Source: Physcomitrium patens
Lineage: Eukaryota; Streptophyta; Bryopsida; Funariales; Funariaceae
DNA length: 64,000 bases
Assembly: GCF_000002425.4 (NCBI RefSeq)
Contig: NC_037271.1
Span: 6,586,374 to 6,650,373 of the forward strand
Direction of reading: 5' to 3'
In this document: piece by piece, positions 1 to 10,889 of the stretch
Layout: the number at the start of each line of letters is the position of its first letter
Position numbering within the stretch: position 1 is the stretch's first letter
The notes under the pieces: generated by a model
What the model saw: the letters and a program-made list of their open reading frames with translations, nothing else
What the model was told of the DNA's origin: nothing
The model's database searches: none
Position numbers and translations under genes: made by a program

Positions 1-305
1 TTTATTGGGTTAATCTAACAAGACAGTCAGTGGATACAAGATCGTAAGTACAAAGCAGTATTGAAGGTTAACAGTTTGGGTTGTACGGGGTTCTCTGTAA
101 CGTCTAGAGACCTACCGGCTGGGGCAAAAAGGACTTCGACAAGCAGTCGAAGAGCACCCGTATAGATTTACGGTACATTGTTGCAGTCGTTTATATTCTA
201 GCAGTCAAAAACTGATAGACTGCTTGACTATCGGCGAATCTCCATACTACCATCAACAGCCAGACGCCCGGCGCGTTCTCGAGCAGGAAAGCATGTAATA
301 CGACA
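1..305 (+). repeat. 5' LTR of element A, 3' portion only
   Basis: The segment matches 6977-7283 of the downstream LTR almost base for base and ends with the same CGACA terminus at 301-305. About 1050 bp of this LTR lie left of the window. Confidence 0.9.
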
Positions 306-309
306 TAAG

Positions 310-327
310 TGGTGAACCCGACGTGAA
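310..327 (+). other. Primer-binding site, tRNA-Trp type
   Basis: TGGTGAACCCGACGTGAA starts five bases after the LTR end. It begins with TGG, the complement of a tRNA CCA tail, and its reverse complement ends GTCGGGTTCACCA. From memory this is the 3' end of plant cytosolic tRNA-Trp. Equivalent sites stand at the same distance from the LTR in C (16073-16090) and, mutated, in G (28896-28913). Confidence 0.75.
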
Positions 328-376
328 AGCTTGAGGTAGAAGGTATTGGATTTCGGTTGATTTTATCTTTATTTTT

Positions 377-2749
377 ATGGAAAACGAAAATAAAAATTTT
401 GAAGGATTTTTGGGAGAAGTTTCTGGTGGGGAGTCTTCTAAAGGACAAGGTATGCACATGGATCCGTCTATTGCTAGTTTGTTTCAAGCCTTCTCATTGT
501 CAATGCAGCAATAGCAAAGCAATGATCGAAAGGAAGCTTTAGCAACCAAAGCATTGCAAGCAGTGGTCAATAAAATTGATCAATTTGATGGGAGGAATAT
601 TTCAAGGTATTTAAGATGTTATGTTCGTAAAATGGAATTAAATCGGGTTTCTGAGAAGAAAATGGTTGCACTATTTGGACTTGCCACGGTACCGGAGATA
701 AGGGACCACATTACATCGATTACGGATCGTTGTGGGAATTCATGGGAGGTTTTTTCACATGCATTGAAAGACGAATATTTCTTGAAAGATGCTGATCGCG
801 TTACTAAGAAGCTGTTTTTGGGATGGATTGAACGGCCCAATAAGAATTTGCAAGCAACAGAGCTACTAAGGGAATTTGAGAGGCAGTACTCTCAATTATC
901 GAAGGTAGAAAAATTGACATTGGAGCCGAACAAAGTTAATCTATTTCTTCAAGCTGCTGATAGAGAATTGCAAGAGAAATTAGAACTCCTTCTTGAAGAC
1001 AAAGAAGAAGATGAAGGATTGACAACGAAGTGGAAGAACGTTGAAGATGCGGTGGGGTTGCTTACAAAAAGAGAAAGGAGGAAGGATAGGAGTAATATTC
1101 CGAAAACAGTACAAGCACCCAAAGCTCCAATACGTACAACACCACCGACAATGCCTATAGTTCAACCTTCGACATCCTTGTCAAAGAAAGCAGATATGGA
1201 TATGGAAGAAATTATACGAGGAATGCGAGATCTTCAAATCAAATTGGCAAGACTTGAAGAGAATACTTCTATAAACAATTCGAAGAATGTTTCAAAACAA
1301 GGATATGTACAAAGATGCATTTGGTGTGATGATGCTTCACATACTAGAAAAGATTGCAATGAATTTAATAATATGATACGGCAGGGAATTATTTGCTGGA
1401 AAGATGGGAAGATAGCATTAAAAGATAGGGAGGATCTTCTTCAAACCAATTTTGGCAAGGGAGGAATGAGAGCATTGGTTCAAGATTACTTAAAAGAGCA
1501 TGAAACAGTATAACGAGAAAGTGCAAGTTATGGTGCTAGAGTAGATGATGCAATTGGTGGAAGTATGGAAACTAGTGAGTTTTGGGCTTCTGCCGTTTCT
1601 ACAATGCAAGAAGGGAAATTACCTCGAGAAGCGTTATTGAAAACTGCAGCTACAATACGAAGAAGAACAGGTTGGGAGGATTCTGTTGAGTCTCTTTCAG
1701 TTCATGCATATATTGCTAAGAGCCAACATGAAGCTTTGATGGTAGAAAAAAGACGAGGAAATTTTGATGATACTAGAAAAGGAAATTCTTTTAAGAGACA
1801 AACTCGAGGAGACAAGGCTCGGGAGGCAGCTTCACAAGAATTGCCTATAAAGGATACCTCAGCATCATTGAGAGAAAAAACAAAGGAGACAAAAGATAAG
1901 GGCAAATCAATTGCTTATAAGCTACTTTCTGACATTGAAGCGGCAACAAATTTGATAGGGGTGTTGGAAGAACATATATTAAATCCTAAGGTGGAATTCA
2001 CATTGAAAGAAGTCTTGGGAATTGCAAAGAAGGAGTTTCATGATGTTATCATTGACAGCATTAAGCGAAAGAGGCAATTAATGGACAAAACTGAAATGAG
2101 TCATGCTATTGATGCAAGAATATATAGAGATGAAGAAGAGATTGATATTAGTTACAAGCAATCAACAAATGAAAAGAATGGGTATAATCAACGAATACAT
2201 TTTGAAGATTCTAGTGACAAGGAAATGGAAACTTTGAGCCATTATACTCGAAAGCATTGGGCAAGGGCAACTACTAAGGTATTAGTGAAAGTAGGAGATA
2301 TAGAAGAACCAATAGTTGCTTTGGTGGACCATGGTTCTGAAATAAATCTCATGTCTAAAGATCTTTATAAGAAGCAAAAATGGCCAATTGATATGGAACA
2401 TGGATGGGCAATACGAGCAGCTAATAACACACGAGGCGAATTATATGGAGCTTGTCCAGATGTCAAATTTCGGATTGGGGATGTTGCGACGGAGCAACAT
2501 TTCTTTGTTCAAGATACAATGTCTTATCCGTTGATTTTAGGACAACCTTATATCACGGCAACACGGATGGAAACAAAGGTACTTGACGATGGTTATGCTT
2601 ATGCAAGGGTACGGAGCGAAGATGGGAGGAAAGCTGTACAATTTCTAACAGTACCTCCTAACCATGAACGGAATCGAGATAGGTTGAGGGAGAAACCATT
2701 GCCAAAGATTGTTGAAGGATTTAAGGATTTTGGAGAGGTACCACTGTAA
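377..2749 (+). pseudogene. Element A gag-protease polyprotein, two nonsense codons
   Basis: A single frame starts at ATG 377, because the homologous frame in C begins at the same residue. It runs to TAA 2747-2749. A TAG at 512 replaces a Gln of copy C and a TAA lies at 1511; both neighbours read on in the same frame. After a capsid-like helical part there is a CCHC zinc knuckle (CIWCDDASHTRKDC, 1316-1357) for RNA binding. The aspartic protease lies near the end, with active site DHG at 2327-2335 (flanks VALVDHGSEINLMSK) instead of the usual D-S/T-G, then a typical ILGQPYI strand. RT follows in the -1 frame. The TAA that ends this frame is kept in C, D and G. Confidence 0.85.
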
Positions 2750-5730
2750 AGCGAGATTATGGAGGTACAAAAGAGGAGGTACTCTCGCGAGATGAAGGTG
2801 CCTTTGATGCGAGTTTTATTGGTATATTGGAGAATGGAAATATTATGTATAAGAAAGTTGATGATTTTAAAAGAAAAGAAAGAAAAAGATTATATGATAT
2901 AGAAGGACAGTTACGCAAGATAGGTACATTGCAAGATGATGAGAGGATTTTGGGTGTTTATGAAGAAAATGGACTGGAAGATTCATTGGAATTGATTACA
3001 TCTATTGGGTTAGGGGATAATGATAAGATTGTTGAGATTCATTCGACAGAGGTTTATATCATGCTTGAATCTTTTCAAGTACTAGAAGTCACTCTAGAGA
3101 CGAGATATAAAACGGTAGATAAGAAGGTAAAGCCTGTTGCCGGACCATTACCAGAGGATTCTAAAGAACAAATGGGAGAAGCATCAAAAGAAGCAAGTTT
3201 AAGAGATCCAATGAGTATTGGACATAAGTTTACTGAAGAGACTTTTGAAGAATTGAAGATTGGTTCTGATGGTTCTTTATTGCCGGAGGAAATTACTTGC
3301 TTCAAAAAGATGTTGGCTAAACAAGGTAGATCGTTTGCTTTCGATTCTCATGAAATTGGGTGTGTGGATCCGAATATTATAACACCTATGGTTATCTTCA
3401 CTGTACCGCATGTACCTTGGAATCTAAGACCGATTCCAGTATCGAGGGCACATTTACCTAAATTGGTTGAGCTATTAAAAGAAAAGATAAAGATGAAAAT
3501 ATTGGAACCCTCATTTGTGCCGTATTCTAGTCGATGGTTTACGGTACCTAAGAAGAAAGGATCACTACGGTTTATTCAAGATATGCAGCCGGTGAATGCT
3601 GTAACTGTTAGGAATGCAGGAATTGGACCTATTGTGGATGAATTTGCTGAGGCGTTTGTTGGAAGGGCGATCTACTCAATGGGTGATTTGTATTCAGGTT
3701 ATGATCAATTTCAACTTGCCGAAGGAAGTAGAGATATGACAACGATGAGGACACCGCTTGGATTGGTTAGAATGTGCACTCTTCCTCAAGGCGCGACCAA
3801 CTCAGTTGCGCATATGATGAATGGGATGAATAAGGTATTGAGAGATTTTATTCCGGAAAAGACTATGCCTTTTCGGGATGATGTTCCTATAAAAGGGTGC
3901 AGAGAAGCAAACCAGGATGAAACTTTAGATACGAAGGGGTGTCGCAAATATGTTGTTGATCATATACAAGATTGTGAAAAGATTTTAACTCGGCTTGGAG
4001 AAGTTCATCTTACATTATCGGATATGAAGTCTGTATTTGGAGTGCGAGAGGTTGTAATTGTTGGACATTTATGCGGATCTTACGGAAGAAAACCAGATCC
4101 GACTAAAGTTGATGCAATTGGAAGGATGAAAGAGGATTGTGGTTCTTTAACAGAGGTTCGCAGGTTTTTGGGTGTATGTGTATTTTATCGAATTTGGATC
4201 CCTCATTTTGCTCACATAGCGGATCCATTATATGAACTGTTACGCAAGGATTACCGATTTGAATGGAAAGAAAGGCATATTCAGGCAATACAAAGATTGA
4301 AGAAATTATTGATGTTACCTCCAATATTGAGGAAGGTTGATTATAAGTGCAATAAACCAGTGATTCTTACTGTAGACGCTAGTCCAATTACCGTTGGATG
4401 GGGGGTGGGTCAAGATGATTCGAATGGGAGTAGATTTGCAGTTCGATTTGGAGGTAAAGTTTTAAGTATTCGTCAGCGTGCATATTCGCAAGTCAAAAGA
4501 GAACTTTGGGGAGTCGTTTCGGCTATGAAAGCTGAAAAGGACTATTTGATTGGGGCAGTAGTAGTAATTGAAACAGATTGCTTGCCATTGCTTGGAATGA
4601 TTATTAACTGTTCAACGCCAGATATTGCAATGTTGAGATGGATTGCTTATATTAAGTCACTAAATCCAGAATTTAAGCATATTACTGGGAAAGACAATTT
4701 AGTAGCAGACATGCTATCTCGAGCAAGTTACGAGAGGGAGGACAAAATGGTTGTAGACATTGATGACGTTGGATTGAAATTCTATTCAATATCAAATCTC
4801 AACAGAGAAGACAAGCTATTTCTTGAAGAATCTTATGAAGGAGAATTATTGGATATTGGTCATTATTTGAATACCTTGTCTAAGCAGGGGAATTGGTCTA
4901 CAGAAAAATTCAAACAAATAAAAAAAATAACATATGGATTTTCACTTCGAGATGGATTCTTATGGAAGAGACCGAAGAAAGGAATTGGGATGCCACAACG
5001 AGTGATAGGCAAAAAGGAAGAAAAACTAAAATTATTAAAGGAGTTTCATGATAGTTTATGGGCAGGGCATAGAGGAATCTGGGCTACTTTTGCTAAACTC
5101 AAGGAACGATATTGGTGGAAAAATATGTATCGAGATGTGCTCTCATTTGTAGAGTCATGTGAAATCTGTCAATCGTATTCTAATATCCGACATCGAGATG
5201 GTCTTCATCCTACGTATCATCTAGCTATTCATTTTAAATGGGTTGTTGATTTGGTTATTATGCCGGTTGGATTATGGCAGATGAGATATTTGGTTTTAGC
5301 TCGTGAAGATTTATCAAATCAAGTAGAAGGAAGAGCATTGAGGACAAAATCTATATAGGGGATTTGTAGGTTTTTGCTTGAAGATGTCATTTGCCGTTAC
5401 GGGTGCATAAGAAAAATCACTGCAGATCGTGGAGAATTAAATGCACAAGAAGCTGATAAGTTCTTTGAAAGATGTGGAGTTAAACTATCACTGACTACTG
5501 CTTATAATCCGGAAGGGAATGCGAAAAGCGAACGCGGTCACCCGCCGATTGTGAAAGCATTGGTTAAAGCTTGTAATGGGAAGGTTAAAGAGTGGCCACG
5601 GCTTTTGTCATTTGCATTATGGGCTGATCGAACAACACATAGTTCGGTGACAGGATATATGCCAGTAAAACTTATTAGATGGTACAAAATTGAAAATACC
5701 AATTGCAGGGAAGCGAGTAAAAATATTTAA
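2725..5730 (+). pseudogene. Element A RT-RNase H-integrase polyprotein
   Basis: This frame opens at 2725, overlaps the protease frame by about 25 bases in the -1 phase, and has no obvious ATG at its start. RT has the PKKKGSLRFIQDMQPVN region and the catalytic motif FRDD at 3871-3882; copies B and C have FLDD. RNase H begins around ILTVDASP. Integrase has an HHCC finger (GHRG, then CEICQ) and the catalytic triad D 5248, D 5425 and E 5530. TAG at 5356 stands where copy C has CAG. From about 5676 the frame is lost at a deletion that removes roughly 380 bp of integrase C-terminus, judged from D; the deletion point has a short TTA identity. Confidence 0.85.
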
Positions 5731-5863
5731 ACGAAGACACGCGGAGATGAATATGGAAGACCTTAATGAAGGTACAGAGATTCCGCAGCAAGAAGATGAA
5801 AGTGATATGGGTAATGAAGGTGACGACGACGAACTGGACAAAGACGTAGGGGATATATTCTGA
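5676..5863 (+). pseudogene. Element A integrase C-terminal tail, out of frame
   Basis: The sequence from the deletion point matches the end of the B integrase tail (KIFKRRHAEMNMEALNEG in B, 9380-9460) but is shifted relative to the upstream frame. It ends at TGA 5861-5863. The tail is rich in Glu and Asp, as in B. Confidence 0.7.
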
Positions 5864-5912
5864 ATCAAACAGCAATTGGGTAAATTGGTACATACCGGAG
5901 GATGCAAAGGTT

Positions 5913-5925
5913 CAGAGGGGGTCGA
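5913..5925 (+). other. Polypurine tract of element A
   Basis: CAGAGGGGGTCGA immediately precedes the LTR start TGTCG. B has the same tract with one change. It primes plus-strand synthesis in LTR elements. Confidence 0.75.
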
Positions 5926-7283
5926 TGTCGTGTTATAACACGAGTATACTGTGAAAATAAAAAGAAAGGAGAATTTTAATAATATTCAGTTACCTCGAAT
6001 ATTGGGAGCATCGACCAACTCCAGTACAAATACTGAGTGGTCAGGTTCAGTCACTCCATTACATTCAGCCGGGGCATACTGAAATGCTCCATTCGATTCC
6101 AATAACGGGAGTCAGCAGGAAGAGAAGGACCAATTCACAAGACGGGTTTGAGGAGCCAATTGGATCTAATTTTGATAATCCAATCCGGGTCCTCTTATCC
6201 AATATGAGACCTGATTTGGCCGGTCAACCCAATGCAGTCTAATTACGTGAAATTTAGGTCTTACTACGGGTCTTAGCCAATTTGACGCGAGGACCAATTT
6301 GACCCAATTACGGGAACATCCAGGTTACTACGGGCATCTTTCCCAATATAGGACCTGAATTGGTTGGGGGACTCAATGTCGTCCCGATTACGGGGTTCGA
6401 TTCTGTTTCAGGCTGTCCTGTTCTCTGTGCCGTCTCAGGGAACGTTGTTTTCGGTAAATGGATTTCTTAAAGGTAAAAACGGAGGAGAAAGCTTGGCGGC
6501 GAGAGCCAATTTCGAATCCAAGTTGAGGTGAGAGCCAATTTCGGATCCAAGCTTGAGGTGGGAGCCAATTTCGGATCTAAGACGGAAGATTGAAGAAATT
6601 CGGAGGAAGGTTAGGGGGGATATAGTTTTGAGGGGGAGGGTTTTTTTTTAAAGGAATCGAGGGGGGGAGCTACTTTCAAGCTTTTGCAAGGTTACCAGTT
6701 CGGTTTTCATTGGAGGTTTTTGAAGATCGAGGGAATTAGAGAGAAGAGCTTCATGCTTCGGGTCGGGGAAGGAAAGACATAGAATTTGGATTTTTCTTCT
6801 TCGTAGAGTTTTGGGAAGACTGAGGCAATCGTTGCTGAAGTCAGTGTTGTAATTGTGAATCAGGATTTTTAAATGAAGTGGGTTTGAATACTCTTGACTG
6901 TTTTGTGAAATCGAGTTACGTCTGTGATTGAAGGATTAAAAGGGTATCTATAGGATTGAGTATGCGGAGCGAATGAAATTTATTAGGTTAATCTAACAAG
7001 ACAGTCAGTGGATACAAGATCGTAAGTACAAAGGAGTATTAAAGGTTAACAGTTTGGGTTGTACGGGGTTCTCTGTAACGTCTAGAGACCTACCGGCTGG
7101 GGCAAAAAGGACTTCGACAAGCAGTCGAAGAGCACCCGTATAGATTTACGGTACATTGTTGCAGTCGTTTATATTCTAGCAGTCAAAAACTGATAGACTG
7201 CTTGACTATCGGTGAATCTCCATACTACCTTCTACAGCCACACGCCCAACGCGTTCTCGAGCAGGAAAGCACGTAATACGACA
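5926..7283 (+). repeat. 3' LTR of element A (1358 bp)
   Basis: It begins TGTCGTGTTATAACACGAG and ends GTAATACGACA, with five-base inverted ends TGTCG/CGACA. The first half holds repeats of a short motif around CCAATTTGACCCAATTACGGG, and the second half a purine-rich G tract near 6600-6670. The same LTR recurs at 9600-10889 (B) and, reversed, at 16095-17372 (C). Confidence 0.9.
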
Positions 7284-9537
7284 ACGGTACCTAAGAAGAA
7301 TGGGTCACTACGGTTTATTTAAGATATGCAACCGGTGATTACAGTAACTATCATGAATGCAGGAATTGGACCTATTGTGGATGAATTTACTGAGGCGTTT
7401 GCTGGAAGGGCAATCTATTCAATGGGTGACTTATATTCACGTTATGATCAATTTCAACTTGTCGAAGGAAGTAGAGATATGACAACAATGAGGACACCAC
7501 TTGGATTGGTTAGAATGTGCACTCTTCCTCAAGGCGCGACTAACTCAGTTGCGCATATGATGAATGGGATGAATAAGGTATTGAGAGATTTTATTCCGGA
7601 AAAGACTATGCCTTTTTTGGATGATGTTCCTATAAAAGGGTGCAGAGAAGGAGTCAAGGATGAAACTTTAGATACGAGGGGGTGTCGCAAATATATTGTT
7701 GATCATATACAAGATTGTGAAAAGATTTTAACTCGGCTTGGAGAAGTTCATCTTACATTATCGGGTATGAAGTCTGTATTTGGAGTACAAGAGGTTGTGA
7801 TTGTTGGACATTTATGTGGATCTTATGGAAGAAAACCAGATCCGACTAAAGTTGATGCAATTGGAAGGATGAAAGAGGATTGTGATTCTTTAATAGAGGT
7901 TCGCAGGTTTTTAGGTGCATGTGTATTTTATCGAATCTGGATCCCTCATTATGCTTACATAGCGGATCCATTATATGAACTGTTACGCAAGGGCGACCGA
8001 TTTAAATGGAAAGAAAGGCATATTCAGGCAATGCAAAGATTGAAGAAATTATTGATGTCACCTCCAATATTGAGGAAGGTTGATTATAATTGTAATAGAC
8101 CAGTGATTCTTACTGTGGACGCTAGTCCAATTGCCATTGGATGGACTGTGGATCAAGATGATTCAAATGGGAATAGATTTGCAGTTCGATTTGGAGCTAA
8201 AGTTTTAAGTATTCGTCAACGTGCATATTTGCAAGTCAAAAGAGAACTTTGGGAAGTCGTTTCGGCTATGATAGCTGAAAAGGACTATTTGATTGGGGCA
8301 GTAGTAGTAATTGAAACAGATTGCTTGCCATTGCTTGGAATGATTACTAACTGTTCAACGCCAGATATTGCAATGTTGAGATGGATTGCTTATATTAAGT
8401 CAATAAATCCAGAATTTAAGCATGTTACTGGGAAAGACAATTTAGTAGCAGACATGCTATCTCGAGCAAGTTACGAGAGGGAGGACAAAATGGTTGTAGA
8501 CATTGATGACGTTGGATTGAAATTCTATTCAATATCAAATCTCAATAGGGAAGACAAGCTATTTCTTCAAGAATCTTATGAAGGAGAGTTATTGGATATT
8601 GGTCATTACTTGAATACCTTGACTAAGTAGGGGAATTGATCTACAGAAAAATTCAAACAAATATGAAAAAAAGCATATGGATTTTTACTTCGAGATGGAT
8701 TCTTATGGAAGAGACCGAAGAAAGGAATTGAGGTGCCACAACGAGTGATAGGCAAAAAAGAAGAAAAACTAAAATTATTAAAGAAGTTTTATGATAATTT
8801 ATGGACAGGGCATAGAGGAATCTGGGCTACTTTTGCTAAACTCAAGGAACGATATTGGTGGAAAAATATGTATCGAGATGTACTCTCATTTGTAGAGTCA
8901 TGTGAAATCTATCAATCGTATTCTAATATCCGACATCGAGATGGTCTTCATCCTACATATCCTCTAGCTATTCATTTTAAATGGGTTGTTGATTTGGTTA
9001 TTATGCTAGTTGGGTTATAGCAGATGAGATATTTGATTTTAGCTCGTGAAGATTTATCAAATCAAGTAGAAGGAAGAGCATTGAGGACAAAATCTACATA
9101 TGGAGCAAAGATCGGAAGATGTGCAAATAGCATTAGAAGGGTTAAAAAGAGCAAGGTTACAAAACAAGGCACGATTCGATAAGCAACATCGATTGAGACC
9201 TAAAGCAATTGAGGAAGGTGACTGGGTACTTGTTTATGACAATAGTCTGGATAATCAACATAGTACTTTGCGAAAGTTTTTAAAATGTTGGTTTGGACCA
9301 TATGTAGTAACAACTGTTCACGGTAATACGACTTACTCGTTATGGGAGTTAGATGGTACAAGATTGAAAATACCAATTACAGGGAAGATAGTAAAAATAT
9401 TTAAACGAAGACACGCGGAGATGAATATGGAAGCCCTTAATGAAGGTATAGAGATTCTGCAACAAGAGATTGAAAGTGATTTGGATAATGAAGGTGACAA
9501 AGACAAACTGGACAAAGACGTAGAGGATATTTTCTAA
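7284..9537 (+). pseudogene. Element B RT-RNase H-integrase remnant with integrase core deleted
   Basis: RT from the fingers through FLDD (about 7613-7624), RNase H and the start of integrase read openly at 7326-8630, until CAG-to-TAG at 8628. A TGG-to-TGA change follows. The integrase finger continues at 8733-9020, with CEIYQ showing loss of a zinc ligand Cys. Near 9098 the sequence jumps from just before the catalytic core to the C-terminal domain (9100-9537), so the second catalytic Asp and the Glu are missing. The intact acidic tail here supplies the part deleted in A. Confidence 0.85.
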
Positions 9538-9599
9538 ATCAAACAGCAATTGGGTAAATTGGTGCATATCGGAGGATGCAAAGGTTCAGAGGGGGTGGA

Positions 9600-10889
9600 T
9601 GTCGTGTTATAACACGAGTATACTGTGAAAATATGAAGAAAAGGAACTTTTATTAATATTCAGTTATCTCGAATATTGGGAGCAACGACCAACTTCAGTG
9701 CAAATACTGAGTGGCTAGGTTCAGTCACCCCATTACAGTCAACCAGGGCATACTGAAATGCTCTATTTGATTCCAATAACGGGAGTCAGCAGGAAGGGAA
9801 AGGACTAATTCACACGACAGGTGAGCTTGGTTCGAAGAGCCAATTGGATCCAATTTCAAGAATCCAATCCGGGTCTTCTTACCCAATATGAGACCTGAAT
9901 TGGTCGGGCAACCCAATACAGTCTAATTACGGGAAAATCCAGGTCTTACTACGAGCCTCAGCCAATCTGATGCGAAAGACCAATTTGATCAAATTTTGGG
10001 AACATCCGGATCTTACTATTAGACTCTTAGCCAATATGAGACTTAAATTGGTTGGGCAATTCAATGTGGTCCCGATTACGGGGTTTCGATTCTGTTTCAG
10101 GCTGTCTTGTTCTCTGTGCCGTTTCAGGGAACGTTGTTTTTGGTAAAAGGATCTCTTAAAGGTAAAAACGGAGGAGAAAGCTTTGACGACGAGAGCCAAT
10201 TTTGGATCAAGCTCTGACGGTGGGAGCCAATTTTGGATCCAAGATGGAAGATTAAAGAAATTCAGAATTAAGGTTAAGAAATGAGAGGGGGAGGGAGAAT
10301 AAGTTTTTTTGGAGAGTTTTTGAAGGATGAGAGAGAACTAGCTTCATACTTTGGACGGGGAAAAAAGAGAGAGAATTGGGTTTATTTTTATTTTTATTTT
10401 TTTTTCTTCATATGGTTTTGGGAAGACTGAGGCAATTGTTGCTGAAGTCAGTGTTGTAATGGTGAATCGGGATTTTTAATGAAGTGGGTTTGATTATTCT
10501 TGACTGTTTTTGTGAAATCGAGTTACGTCTGTGATGAAGAATTAAAAGGGTGTCTATAGGATTGAGTATGTGGATGAATGAAATTTATTAGGTTAATCTA
10601 ACGAGATAGTCAGTGGATACAAGATCGTGAGTATAAAGCGGTATCGAAGATTAGCAGTTTGGGTTGTTCGGGGTTCTCTGTAATGTCTAGAGACCTATTG
10701 GCTGGGACAAAAAGGACTTTGATGAGCAGTCGAAGGGCATCCATATAGATTTATGGTGTATTCTTGCAATTGTTTATATTCCAACAGTCAAAAAATTGAT
10801 AGACTGCTTGACTATTGGTATATCTCCATACTACTTTCTACAGCCAGACGCTCGGCGCATTCTTGAGCAGGAAAGCACGTAATATAATA
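9600..10889 (+). repeat. 3' LTR of element B
   Basis: It begins TGTCGTGTTATAACACG after the tract AGAGGGGGTGGA and is colinear with A's 3' LTR. It is about 70 bp shorter through small deletions near 10260-10380. Confidence 0.85.

Larger units (their letters stand above)
1..7283 (+). mobile_element. Element A: Ty3/gypsy LTR retrotransposon (family A), youngest of nest 1, 5' end outside window
   Basis: The layout is 5' LTR tail, primer-binding site, gag-protease frame, RT-RNase H-integrase frame, polypurine tract and full 3' LTR. The two LTR tails (1-305 and 6977-7283) differ at roughly ten positions by eye, so this is a fairly recent but not brand-new insertion. It ends at 7283 with CGACA, and the next base is inside the RT gene of another family-A copy (B). 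The simplest reading is that A inserted into B. The flank 7284-7288 (ACGGT) should recur left of A's 5' LTR, outside the window. Two nonsense codons in gag-protease, one in integrase and a deletion in the integrase C-terminus make it non-autonomous. Confidence 0.9.
7284..10889 (+). mobile_element. Element B: family-A retrotransposon, right part, interrupted by A
   Basis: It starts abruptly inside RT at 7284, directly after A's LTR, and continues through RNase H and parts of integrase to a complete 3' LTR. The missing left half is predicted on the far side of A. B itself ends at 10889 against the integrase gene of C on the other strand, so B inserted into C. The LTR terminus is mutated (TAATA for CGACA, all transitions). 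Confidence 0.85.
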
